A stretch of 64,000 nt of DNA from Corynebacterium freneyi (lineage in GTDB: Bacteria > Actinomycetota > Actinomycetes > Mycobacteriales > Mycobacteriaceae), in assembly GCF_030408835.1 (NCBI RefSeq), contig NZ_CP047357.1, positions 1,116,001-1,180,000 on the forward strand. The letters are read 5' to 3'. The notes below the pieces were generated by a model that was not told where the DNA came from, made no database searches, and saw only the letters and a list, made by a program, of their open reading frames with translations. The position numbers and the translations under genes were made by a program. Each line of letters begins with the position of its first letter. Within the stretch, counting starts at the first letter, position 1. Positions 20,325 through 28,652 of the stretch are shown here, one piece after another.

Positions 20325-21920
20325 GTGAGCCAGAACGCTCGCCCGGTCGTCCTCATCGCCGACAAGCTCGCGCAGTCCACCGTGGACGCGCTCGGAGATT
20401 CCGTGGAGGTGCGCTGGGTCGATGGCCCGAACCGCCCGGAGCTCCTCGCCGCCGTCGTCGACGCCGACGCCCTGCTGGTCCGTTCCGCGACCACCGTGGA
20501 CAAGGAAGTCCTCGAGGCCGCCCCCAACCTGAAGATCGTCGGCCGCGCCGGCGTGGGCCTGGACAACGTCGACATCGACACCGCCACCGAGCGCGGCGTC
20601 ATGGTCGTCAACGCCCCGACCTCGAACATCCACTCCGCGTGCGAGCAGGCCATCGCGCTCCTGCTGGCCACCGCCCGCCAGGTCCCCGCCGCCGACGCCA
20701 CGCTGCGCGACGGCGAGTGGAAGCGCTCGTCCTTCAAGGGCGTCGAGATCTTCGGCAAGACCATCGGCATCGTCGGCTTCGGCCACATCGGCCAGCTGTT
20801 CGCCCAGCGCCTCGCGGCCTTCGAGACCACCATCATCGCCTACGACCCGTACGCCAACCCGGCGCGCGCGGCCCAGATGAACGTCGAGCTGGTCGAGCTC
20901 GAGGAGCTGGTCTCCCGCGCCGACTTCGTCACCATCCACCTGCCCAAGACCAAGGAGACGGCCGGCATGTTCGACGCCGACCTCCTGGCGAAGTCGAAGA
21001 AGGGCCAGATCATCATCAACGCGGCCCGCGGTGGCCTCGTCGACGAGCAGGCCCTGGCCGACGCGATCAAGTCGGGCCACATCCGCGGCGCCGGCTTCGA
21101 CGTCTACGAAACCGAGCCCTGCACCGACTCCCCGCTGTTCGAGCTGCCGCAGACCGTCGTGTCGCCGCACCTGGGCGCCTCCACCGTCGAGGCGCAGGAC
21201 CGCGCCGGCATCGACGTGGCCAAGTCCGTGCTGCTGGCCCTGGCCGGCGAGTTCGTGCCGGATGCCGTCAACGTCTCCGGCGGTGCCGTGGGCGAGGAGG
21301 TTGCCCTGTGGCTGGAGCTCGCCCGCGAGCTCGGCCTCGTCGCCGGCGGCCTGCTGGAGGGCGCCCCGACCGCGGTGGAGGTCACCGCCCGCGGTGAGCT
21401 GTCCACCGAGGACGTCGACGTCCTGGGCCTGGCGGCCGCCCGCGGCCTGTTCTCCACGATGATCGAGGAGCCGGTCACCTTCGTCAACGCCCCGCGCATC
21501 GCCGAGGAGCGCGGCGTGGACATCTCCGTGGGTACTGCCCCGGAGTCCGTGTCGCACCGCTCCGTGCTGGAGGTCAAGGTCATCGCCGCCGACGGCACGT
21601 CCTCGACCGTCACCGGCGCCCTGACCGGCCTGGAGCGCGTGGAGAAGATCGTGCGCATCAACGGCCGCGGCGTGGACATGCGTTCCGAGGGCCGCAACCT
21701 GTTCCTCACCTACAAGGATCAGCCGGGCGCCCTGGGCAAGGTCGGCGTCGCGCTGGGCCAGGCGGGCATCAACATCGAGGCCGCCGCCCTGTCCCCGGAG
21801 GCCGACGGCGACAACGCCATCCTCATCCTGCGCGTCTCGCAGGAGGTGCCGGAGGATCTGGTCGAGTCGATCGTGGACGAGATCGACGCCAACCGCGCGC
21901 TGCAGCTGGTGCTCAACTAG
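20325..21920 (+). CDS. serA: D-3-phosphoglycerate dehydrogenase
   Basis: A 531-residue long (type I) enzyme of actinobacteria that oxidises 3-phosphoglycerate to 3-phosphohydroxypyruvate, the first step of serine synthesis. Visible: VGRAGVGLDNVDI, NAD motif IVGFGHIGQLF, NAARGGLVDEQAL, catalytic HLGAS, then the intervening domain and a C-terminal ACT domain (TYKDQPGALGKVGVALGQAG) that senses serine. GTG 20325 is chosen for the AGGAG 8 nt upstream and the family N-terminus (MSQNARPVVLIADKL). Proximity of serA to ilvBNC is as in mycobacteria. A terminator follows. Confidence 0.95.
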   Translation: MSQNARPVVLIADKLAQSTVDALGDSVEVRWVDGPNRPELLAAVVDADALLVRSATTVDKEVLEAAPNLKIVGRAGVGLDNVDIDTATERGVMVVNAPTSNIHSACEQAIALLLATARQVPAADATLRDGEWKRSSFKGVEIFGKTIGIVGFGHIGQLFAQRLAAFETTIIAYDPYANPARAAQMNVELVELEELVSRADFVTIHLPKTKETAGMFDADLLAKSKKGQIIINAARGGLVDEQALADAIKSGHIRGAGFDVYETEPCTDSPLFELPQTVVSPHLGASTVEAQDRAGIDVAKSVLLALAGEFVPDAVNVSGGAVGEEVALWLELARELGLVAGGLLEGAPTAVEVTARGELSTEDVDVLGLAAARGLFSTMIEEPVTFVNAPRIAEERGVDISVGTAPESVSHRSVLEVKVIAADGTSSTVTGALTGLERVEKIVRINGRGVDMRSEGRNLFLTYKDQPGALGKVGVALGQAGINIEAAALSPEADGDNAILILRVSQEVPEDLVESIVDEIDANRALQLVLN

Positions 21921-21966
21921 CTCCACCGGCCGTTTGCGTCGCGTGATGTGAACGGTGAGCGCAACA

Positions 21967-22004
21967 AATCCCCGGGGCCCTTTGGGCCCCGGGGATTCTT
22001 TCTT
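21967..22004 (+). terminator. Rho-independent terminator of serA
   Basis: A perfect 14-bp stem, AATCCCCGGGGCCC (21967-21980) with GGGCCCCGGGGATT (21984-21997), and a 3-nt loop are followed by CTTTCTT. Confidence 0.9.
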
Positions 22005-22051
22005 CCCGCCGTCCCACCGGAATTCGCGGTACCCGCCCCTACCAGCACGAG

Positions 22052-22070
22052 CAAGGGTAGCCTTGTCAAA
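22052..22070 (+). promoter_or_regulatory. DtxR-like iron box upstream of the first siderophore importer
   Basis: The 19-mer containing AAGGGTAGCCTTG matches the DtxR consensus TTAGGTTAGCCTAACCTAA at 12 of 19 positions by hand count, with the central TAGCCT intact. It lies 73 bp before the binding-protein start. Confidence 0.5.
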
Positions 22071-22142
22071 TGGGTGACGGGTCACCTATGGTGCTCCCGT
22101 GCGGCGGTGCGCCGCGTCAACGACGAACGGGAGTTCAGAATC

Positions 22143-23105
22143 GTGAACAACAACCATGGCCGGAAGATGATCGCCAAGGCGGTGGCGCTCGTGGCAGCGA
22201 CCGCGCTGGCCGTGACCGGCTGCTCGCGCGGCGACGGTGGAGCCGAAACGGCCGCCGCCGGCGCGAACGGGGAAGGCGTCGAGCGAGTTGCGGCCGTCGG
22301 CCTCGGCGACGCCGACACGCTGCTGGCACTGGGCATCGACCCCGTGCTGATCGCTCCGTGGGGCGCCGAGGGCGACGTCGACGAATCCGGGGTGGGCCCG
22401 TGGTCGATGGAGCTGCTCGGCGACGCCAGGCCCGACGTCGTCTACGGCACGGGCACCGGATTCACGGCCGAGACCGTGGAGAAGATCGCCGCGTCCGACC
22501 CGACGCAGATCATCGCGGTCAACAACGCCGTCGACGAGCAGGCCAAGAAGGACCTCGAGGCCATTGCGCCGGTGACCCTCCACGACGACGAGTACGCCGA
22601 TTGGCAGGTGCCGTGGGATTCCCAGGTGCGAACCATTTCGGAGGCCGTCGGCAAGCCCGAGGAGGGCGCGAAGCTGATCGCCGACACCGAGGCGAAGTTC
22701 ACGGAGTTCAAGAAGGAGCATCCGGAGACCGCCGACCAGACCGCGGCGATCGTCATGCCCTACGACGGAAGGATCGGCCTGTACACCGACGGCGACGGCC
22801 GTGGCCAGTTCGTCGAGAACCTGGGCTACACCATCCCCGATGATCTGCAGAAGACCGACGACGGCATCTTCTACAAGGATTTCGCGCCGGAGAATTACGC
22901 GGATCTCAACGACGTCGACGTGTTGTTCGTGCTCGACTACATGGGCGCCGTCGATGCATTGAAGAAGGACCCGACGTTCATGAATCTCGACGTGGTCAAG
23001 GATGGTCGCGTGCGTTTCCTCGGTTCCGACACGGGCAACGCCATGAGCATGCCGAACCCGGTCACCATTCCGTGGGCGATCGACAAGTTCGCCGACCAGC
23101 TGTGA
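22143..23105 (+). CDS. Iron-siderophore ABC transporter substrate-binding lipoprotein
   Basis: A 320-residue FecB/FepB-type (PF01497) protein from GTG 22143. Signal peptide with lipobox VTGC (Cys27) anchors it outside the membrane. The fold is shown by VAAVGLGDADTLLALGIDPVLIAPWG near the N-terminus, the long backbone helix region, and DVDVLFVLDYMGA and DGRVRFLG in the C-lobe. It is the first gene of a four-gene importer operon; its TGA overlaps the GTG of the first permease. Ligand is inferred to be an Fe-siderophore from the family, the iron box and the neighbouring siderophore-interacting protein. Confidence 0.9.
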   Translation: MNNNHGRKMIAKAVALVAATALAVTGCSRGDGGAETAAAGANGEGVERVAAVGLGDADTLLALGIDPVLIAPWGAEGDVDESGVGPWSMELLGDARPDVVYGTGTGFTAETVEKIAASDPTQIIAVNNAVDEQAKKDLEAIAPVTLHDDEYADWQVPWDSQVRTISEAVGKPEEGAKLIADTEAKFTEFKKEHPETADQTAAIVMPYDGRIGLYTDGDGRGQFVENLGYTIPDDLQKTDDGIFYKDFAPENYADLNDVDVLFVLDYMGAVDALKKDPTFMNLDVVKDGRVRFLGSDTGNAMSMPNPVTIPWAIDKFADQL

Positions 23106-24106
23106 CCGGAGCCCGCCGCGTCTGGCCCGTCGCCCTCGCGGCGACGCTGATCGCCTGTGCGGCGGCGTCCGTGTTCATCGGCGCCAGGCCGACGTCTCCG
23201 ACCGAGGTGCTCGCAGTACTCCGCGACGGGCCCTCCGCGGCGACCAGCGTTTTCGGTGACCTGGTCCACGTGGTCTGGGAGCTGAGGGTGCCCAGGACGA
23301 TCCTCGGATTGGGGGTCGGGGCTTCGCTGGCCATGGCCGGGGCGATCGCGCAGACGTGGACGCGCAATCCGTTGGCGGACCCCGGGATCATCGGCATCAC
23401 CTCCGGCGCCGCCTTCGCGGTTGCGGTGGGCCTGACCGCCGGGGCGGCGGGATCGTTCGCCCGGGCCCCGCTGGCCATGGCCGGCGCCGCCGCGGCCGCG
23501 CTATTCGTGTTCGGGGCGTCGCGCGCATCGGCGGATCCGTTGACCCTGATCCTCGTCGGCGTCGGCGCGTCGGCGGCCTTCACCGCGGCCACGACGCTGC
23601 TGGCGCTGCAATCCCATGCGGTGCTCGACGGCATGCGGCAATGGACCGTCGGTTCCATGTCGGGAAAGGCGGCCGAGGACGCGGCGCTGGCGGCAGGCGG
23701 GCTGGTCGTCGGCGGAGTCATCGCCGCCACCTTCGCACGGTCGATGGACCTGCTGACCATGGGCGATGACGTCGCGGCGGGGCTCGGTGCATCGCCGGGG
23801 GCGGTCAGGGCCGCGATGCTCGCCGCCGTCGTCGTGCTCGCCGGCTCCGCGACGGCGGCGGTGGGGCCGGTGGCCTTCGTGGGATTCGCCGCTCCGCACC
23901 TGATCCGGCCGTTGACGGGGCCGTCGCTGGTCCGGTTGCTGCCGGCTGCTGCGGTCGCGGGAGCCGCGCTCACGGTCTTCGCCGACGTCGTCGGACGGAT
24001 GGTGGTGCGGCCGGGCGAGGTCGAGGTGTCCATCGTGCTGGCCCTCGTCGGCGCCCCGTTGTTCGTGTACGCGGTCCGAAAGGGGGAGCGTCGTGCCCGC
24101 AGCTGA
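23102..24106 (+). CDS. FecCD-family siderophore permease, first subunit
   Basis: A 334-residue multi-pass protein from GTG 23102, overlapping the preceding stop as GTGA. Family motifs include LRVPRTILGLGVGASLAMAG, TRNPLADPGIIGITSGA, GDDVAAGLG and GPVAFVGFAAPHLIRPLTG, which together identify FecCD (PF01032). It forms the membrane channel with the next gene product, driven by the ATPase at 25109. Confidence 0.9.
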   Translation: MTGARRVWPVALAATLIACAAASVFIGARPTSPTEVLAVLRDGPSAATSVFGDLVHVVWELRVPRTILGLGVGASLAMAGAIAQTWTRNPLADPGIIGITSGAAFAVAVGLTAGAAGSFARAPLAMAGAAAAALFVFGASRASADPLTLILVGVGASAAFTAATTLLALQSHAVLDGMRQWTVGSMSGKAAEDAALAAGGLVVGGVIAATFARSMDLLTMGDDVAAGLGASPGAVRAAMLAAVVVLAGSATAAVGPVAFVGFAAPHLIRPLTGPSLVRLLPAAAVAGAALTVFADVVGRMVVRPGEVEVSIVLALVGAPLFVYAVRKGERRARS

Positions 24107-25112
24107 TCGCAGGATCGTCGCCGCCGGGCTCACCGCCGCAGGATTCGGGGCGGTCGCGGCAGTCGCGTACGTGCTCATGCTCGGCCTCGGTCCGGTGTCG
24201 ATCCCGCCGTCGACGGTCCTGTCCGTGCTCATGGGCGGCGGCACCGGTCGCGAGATCGCCGTCGTATGGGACCTGAGGATGCCGGTGGCCATCGCCACAC
24301 CACTCGTCGGCGCGGCGCTCGGTCTGGCCGGGGCGTGGACGCAGACGTCGTCGCGCAACCCGATCGCGTCGCCGGACGTGCTGGGCGTGTCCGGGGGAGC
24401 GGCGGTGGCCGTGGTACTGGGCACGCTGGTGGCGCGGCCGGAGTTCGCCGATGGAATCCCGACGTTCTGGTGGCGCTGTCTGCTCGCGATGACGGGCGCC
24501 GCGGCGATCGTCGCCCTGTTGTTCGCATTCGGCGGACTCGGCACGTCGAGCCGGGTCATCCTCGTCGGCGTCGCCCTGTCGCTGATGTGTCATGCGGCGG
24601 TGTCCTACCTCATGGTCCGCGCGGACCTGTCGCGGGCGGCCGAGGCGCAGACCTGGCTGGCCGGGTCGACCGGCCTGGTCCGCTGGGAGGCGATTCCGCC
24701 GCTGCTCGCCGCCACGGTGCCGTTTGCGGCGCTCGGTGCCTGGTGCACGCGGGACCTTCCGTTGCTGGCGCATGACGACGATTCGGCGCGCGCGCTCGGC
24801 GTCGACGTCGAGCGAGTGCGGGCCACGCTGCTCATCGCGTCGACGGGCCTCGTCGCGGTGACCGTGTCGGTGGTGGGGCCCATCGGGTTCGTCGCGCTCG
24901 TCGCCCCGCAGCTGGCGCGGCTGGCGTCCCGAGCCCCCACCGCGCCGCCGGTGGCATCCGCCGCCGCGGGCGCGGCGCTCATCTCCGGGTGTGCGGTCAT
25001 CGCGTCGCTGCTCCCGGTGACCGTGCCGGTGGGCCTGATCACCGCCATCATCGGCGGACCCGTTCTGGTCGCGCTGGTCGTGCGCGGATCGATTTCGAGG
25101 AGCATCCCATGA
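24093..25112 (+). CDS. FecCD-family siderophore permease, second subunit
   Basis: A 339-residue FecCD protein that overlaps the first permease by 14 nt (GTG 24093). It has LRMPVAIATPLVGAALGLAGA, SRNPIASPDVLGVSGGA, DDDSARALGVDVERVR and GPIGFVALVAPQLARLASRAP. The stop overlaps the ATG of the ATPase gene by 4 nt (ATGA). It is the heterodimer partner of the preceding permease. Confidence 0.9.
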   Translation: MPAADRRIVAAGLTAAGFGAVAAVAYVLMLGLGPVSIPPSTVLSVLMGGGTGREIAVVWDLRMPVAIATPLVGAALGLAGAWTQTSSRNPIASPDVLGVSGGAAVAVVLGTLVARPEFADGIPTFWWRCLLAMTGAAAIVALLFAFGGLGTSSRVILVGVALSLMCHAAVSYLMVRADLSRAAEAQTWLAGSTGLVRWEAIPPLLAATVPFAALGAWCTRDLPLLAHDDDSARALGVDVERVRATLLIASTGLVAVTVSVVGPIGFVALVAPQLARLASRAPTAPPVASAAAGAALISGCAVIASLLPVTVPVGLITAIIGGPVLVALVVRGSISRSIP

Positions 25113-25891
25113 ACATCACCGTCGAGGCGGTCGTCGCCGGATATGGCGAGGGCCCGGACATCGTCCGCGGGACGTCGTTGACCGCGTCACCGGGAGACGT
25201 GACCACGCTGCTCGGGCCCAACGGCTGCGGCAAATCGACTCTTCTGCGGACCATGTCCCGTCTGCTCGTGCCGCGTTCGGGTCGGGTGCGCATCGGCGAC
25301 GTCGACGTCCACTCGCTCTCGGCCCGCGATTGCGCCCGCCGCGTGGCCGTGCTCCCTCAGCATCCGGTGGCGCCGGAGGGGCTGACCGTCGGTGAACTCG
25401 TCGCCCGCGGCCGACACCCTCACCGTCCTCGGTGGCGGGGGATCTCGGCCCGCGACCGCGCGGTCGTCGCCGAGGCGCTGGAACGCACCGGCACCGCCGA
25501 GCTCGCCGACGTCGACCTGGCCACCTTGTCGGGCGGGCAGAGGCAGCGCGCGTGGTTGGCCATGGCGGTGGCGCAGGAGACCCCGGTGCTGCTTCTCGAC
25601 GAGCCGACCACCTATCTCGACCCCGCGCACGCCATCGAGATGCTCGACCTGGTGCGCGGGCTCGCCGACGAGGGCCGCACCGTCGTGATGGTGCTGCATG
25701 ACCTGTCGATGGCGGCGATGTATTCCGACCGCGTGGTGGTGATGAAGGACGGTGCGATCCTCGCCGACGGCGGCCCCCGCGACGCCATCACCCCGGAGCT
25801 GCTCGCCGAGGCCTACGGCCTGCGCGCCGACGTCCTCGACGACCCGACCGGGGGGAAGGCGCCGCTGATCGTGGCCCGCGGCACCGTCTGA
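25109..25891 (+). CDS. Siderophore ABC transporter ATPase (FecE/FepC type)
   Basis: A 260-residue complete NBD. Walker A GPNGCGKS at residues 36-43, Q-loop VLPQHP, signature LSGGQRQRAW, Walker B VLLLDEPTTYLD and the H-loop VLHDLS are all intact. The short C-terminus is as in the FecE/FhuC group. It powers the importer encoded by the three overlapping upstream genes. It ends only 4 bp from the convergent SIP gene, with no terminator visible between them. Confidence 0.92.
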   Translation: MNITVEAVVAGYGEGPDIVRGTSLTASPGDVTTLLGPNGCGKSTLLRTMSRLLVPRSGRVRIGDVDVHSLSARDCARRVAVLPQHPVAPEGLTVGELVARGRHPHRPRWRGISARDRAVVAEALERTGTAELADVDLATLSGGQRQRAWLAMAVAQETPVLLLDEPTTYLDPAHAIEMLDLVRGLADEGRTVVMVLHDLSMAAMYSDRVVVMKDGAILADGGPRDAITPELLAEAYGLRADVLDDPTGGKAPLIVARGTV

Positions 25892-25895
25892 ACCT

Positions 25896-26882
25896 TCAGG
25901 CGCCTTCGCGGCCGGCGCGCCAGTATCCCATGAACGAAACCCGCGACTTGTCGACGCCGAGGTCCCGCACCAGATGGCGGCGCAGCCCGGTCACCGCAGA
26001 GGCTTCTCCCGCCAACCACGCGTAACCGCCGCCGTCGGGATGATCCGCGGCGAGGTCCCAGACGACTTCTCCGGCGTCCGCCTCGACATCGTCGGGTCCG
26101 TCGTGCCCGGCGGTTCGTCCGCGGAGGAATCCCGGTTCGTCGGCGAGGAAGGCGCGCACGGCGTCGGAAAGCAATTCGCCGGGGGCGATGTCGTCCGGGC
26201 GGGCCAGCCTGACGACGTTCCATTCGGCGGGGGTGCGGAGATCGTCGAGATCGCGCAGATCAGGCGCTTCGACGACGATGCGCACCCGTGCGTCGGCGGG
26301 AACTCCGCCCTGTTCGACGATCCCGGCGATGGCGGGCAGGGCGGTCTCGTCGCCGGCGATGAGGATGGACGACGCCGCGCCGGGCCGCCACTCGATGCCG
26401 CCGAGACGCCCCGCGGACAACTCGTCGGGGCCCAGGATGGTGAGCGGATCGCCCGGCCGGACCTGCGCCAGCCAGCGCGCGGACGGGCTCGTGGTGCCGT
26501 GGGCGACCAGATCGACGTCGAGGGCCGTGCCGTCGGGGTCGATCCGGCGCACCGTATATGTGCGCACGTGCGGGGCGTCGGGCGCGGACTTGATCGACCG
26601 CAGCCGAGCGAAAGCGGTGTCGTCGCCGGCACCGTCCGCGTCGAAGAGATCCGGGCCGAGGTCGGGCAGGGGCAGTGCGCGATCGGTGACGTCGTCGATG
26701 CGGGGGAAGAAGAGCTTGATGCGCTGGTCGAGTCCGCCTCGACCGAAACGGCGGAGGCAGTCGCCGCCGAAGGTCACGCGGACTATGTTCGGGCGCGACC
26801 GATCGATCGTCGTGACGGTGGTCCGGAAAAGCCGGAAGGGCGCCAGACCGGGGGAGGAAGCGCTGATGACTTCTTGACTCAT
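25896..26882 (-). CDS. Siderophore-interacting protein (SIP-type FAD ferric-siderophore reductase)
   Basis: A 328-residue cytosolic flavoprotein of the ViuB/SIP family. Visible: RVTFGGDCLRRF at the N-terminus, the FAD-binding HVRTYTVRRID near residue 106, GDPLTILGPDE, ILIAGDETALPAI (NAD(P)H-binding start), and the C-terminal AGEASAVTGLRRHLV followed by MGYWR. The family reduces Fe(III)-siderophore after import to release iron. It is encoded convergent to the importer and divergent from the ABC exporter-fold pair at 27011. The DtxR-like box touches its start codon, so the transcript may be leaderless. Confidence 0.9.
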   Translation of the reverse strand: MSQEVISASSPGLAPFRLFRTTVTTIDRSRPNIVRVTFGGDCLRRFGRGGLDQRIKLFFPRIDDVTDRALPLPDLGPDLFDADGAGDDTAFARLRSIKSAPDAPHVRTYTVRRIDPDGTALDVDLVAHGTTSPSARWLAQVRPGDPLTILGPDELSAGRLGGIEWRPGAASSILIAGDETALPAIAGIVEQGGVPADARVRIVVEAPDLRDLDDLRTPAEWNVVRLARPDDIAPGELLSDAVRAFLADEPGFLRGRTAGHDGPDDVEADAGEVVWDLAADHPDGGGYAWLAGEASAVTGLRRHLVRDLGVDKSRVSFMGYWRAGREGA

Positions 26883-26900
26883 GAGGGTAGGCTACCCAAA
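26882..26900 (-). promoter_or_regulatory. DtxR-like iron box at the SIP start
   Basis: Read on the minus strand, TTTGGGTAGCCTACCCTCA matches the DtxR consensus at 15 of 19 positions by hand count, the best match in the window. It reaches the A of the start codon. Confidence 0.7.
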
Positions 26901-26963
26901 ACATCGATGCGCCTCCAGTGTGCGAGCGGCCCCACCGCATGGGATCCGGGGGTGGCTGCTGGC

Positions 26964-26982
26964 TAAGGTAAGACTTCCTTGC
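26964..26982 (+). promoter_or_regulatory. Weak DtxR-like box upstream of the ABC pair
   Basis: TAAGGTAAGACTTCCTTGC matches the consensus at 11 of 19 positions by hand count and is itself partly palindromic (AAGG / CCTT). It is 28 bp upstream of the TTG at 27011. Confidence 0.35.
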
Positions 26983-27010
26983 CGCCAGCATCGACCCGGG
27001 AGGTTCCCCT

Positions 27011-28651
27011 TTGCCGCTCATCACCGCGCTGGCCACGCCGCCGTCGATTGCGCCGCCCGCCTTCGACGCGACGACGTCGCCCGCGAAGTATCAGCTGCGG
27101 GTGATGTTCTCGCGCAAGCCGGTGACGATCCCGGCGATGCTGCTGATGATCGTGCACCAGGTGTGCGAGGCCCTGGTGCCCGTCGTCGCCGGGCGCACGG
27201 TCGACACCGCCATCGCCGACGGCAATTCCACGGCGCTGTGGTCGTGGATGCTCGTGCTGGCGGCGGTCTTCCTGGCGCTCGACCTCGCGGCACGCTTCGG
27301 CGGCCGTTTGGGCACCATCGCGATGCTCACCGTCGAGCACGCCCTGCGCATGCAGCTCACCGACCGCATCATCGACCGGCGCGGCTTCGCCAACGGCACC
27401 CGTCCGCCGGGCGCGTTGCTGGCCGTGGCCACGACGGACGCGCAGAACACCGCCCGCGCGGTCATGGTGGGTCTGCGCCCCGTGGCGGAGGTCGCGGCGC
27501 TGATCTTCGCGTCGATCATCCTGCTCACCGTCTCCGTGCCCGTCGGCCTCGTCGTCCTCGTCGGCGGCGCCCTGCTCACCTGGGGGTCGATGGCGGCGGG
27601 GGCGCCGCTGCGCCGTCGGGTGGGCCGTCGTCAAGCCGCGGCCGCCCGGGCGTCGGCCACCGCAGCTGACCTGGTGGCGGGTTTCCGCACGTTGGCGGGT
27701 CTCGGCGCCCGCCGCACCGCCGCCTCCCGGTACCGGGCACGTTCCCGCGAGGCGCTGGACGCCACGGTCCACGCCGTCGACGCCGAGGCCCGGCTCATCG
27801 GCTCCGTGGAGGTCCTCGGCGGCGTGTTCGTCACCCTCGTCGCAGTAGGCTCCGGCGTCGCGGCGATTCAGGGACACCTCACCGTCGGCGAACTCATCAC
27901 GGTCGTGGGGCTGGCGCAGTTCATCATCGATCCGATGACGGCCCTGGGCAAGAACGCCTCGGCGGTGTGGGCGACGTCGGTGGCCTCGGCCGAGCGTGTC
28001 CTCGGCCTGCTCCGCGAGCCCTACGCGGTGGAGGAGGACGGCACTCCGGTGGGCCGGGATCTGCGTGACGACGACCCCGCCCGCATCGTCATCGACGGCG
28101 AGGCCGTGTCGCCGGGGGCGCATCGCGTCATCGCCGTCGGCGCGGAGGAGATGCAGACGATCGTCGACGCGCTGACGATCACCCGTCGCCCGCAGGCGGG
28201 CACGTACTTCGTCGACGGCGTGGACCTGGCGGAGGCCGACCTCGGCGACGTCCTGGACCGCGTGGTCACCGCCCCGCATTCGGCGGACCTGTTCGACGGC
28301 ACCGTCACGGAGAACCTGCTGGCCGTGCGCCCCGACGCCACGGGGCCGGAGATCGACGCCGCGCTCGCCGCCGCAGGCTGCATCGACGTCATCGAGGTAC
28401 TGCCCGACGGCACGGACACCCGCATCGGCGACGCGGGGGTCATGCTCTCCGGCGGCCAGCGACAGCGCATCGCATTGGCCCGGGCCCTGCTGGCGGATCC
28501 GCCGGCATTGGTGCTGGTGGATCCGACCACGGCCGTGGACTCGGTGACGGAGCAGGCCGTCGCCCGCGGCGTCGCCCGGCACCGAGCCGGCCGCACCACG
28601 ATCGTGCTGACCTCCGCCCCGGCGTGGGCGGCCGAAATGGAGGTGGCGTGA
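27011..28651 (+). CDS. ABC exporter-fold half-transporter with degenerate NBD (lacks Walker A)
   Basis: A 546-residue protein from TTG 27011, which has GGGAGG 8 nt upstream. Six membrane segments (about residues 35-320) form the type IV exporter fold. The C-terminal NBD is degenerate: where Walker A should be, the sequence reads HRVIAVGAEEMQTIV with no GxxGxGKS, and Walker B reads ALVLVDPTTAVD, replacing the catalytic Glu with Pro. In contrast the signature LSGGQRQRIALARALL is perfect. It should work only as a heterodimer with the next gene, which starts 2 nt after its stop. Position beside the SIP gene recalls IrtAB of mycobacteria, where a SIP domain is fused to a siderophore importer of exporter fold. 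Direction of transport is unknown. Confidence 0.85.
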   Translation: MPLITALATPPSIAPPAFDATTSPAKYQLRVMFSRKPVTIPAMLLMIVHQVCEALVPVVAGRTVDTAIADGNSTALWSWMLVLAAVFLALDLAARFGGRLGTIAMLTVEHALRMQLTDRIIDRRGFANGTRPPGALLAVATTDAQNTARAVMVGLRPVAEVAALIFASIILLTVSVPVGLVVLVGGALLTWGSMAAGAPLRRRVGRRQAAAARASATAADLVAGFRTLAGLGARRTAASRYRARSREALDATVHAVDAEARLIGSVEVLGGVFVTLVAVGSGVAAIQGHLTVGELITVVGLAQFIIDPMTALGKNASAVWATSVASAERVLGLLREPYAVEEDGTPVGRDLRDDDPARIVIDGEAVSPGAHRVIAVGAEEMQTIVDALTITRRPQAGTYFVDGVDLAEADLGDVLDRVVTAPHSADLFDGTVTENLLAVRPDATGPEIDAALAAAGCIDVIEVLPDGTDTRIGDAGVMLSGGQRQRIALARALLADPPALVLVDPTTAVDSVTEQAVARGVARHRAGRTTIVLTSAPAWAAEMEVA

Positions 28652-28652
28652 C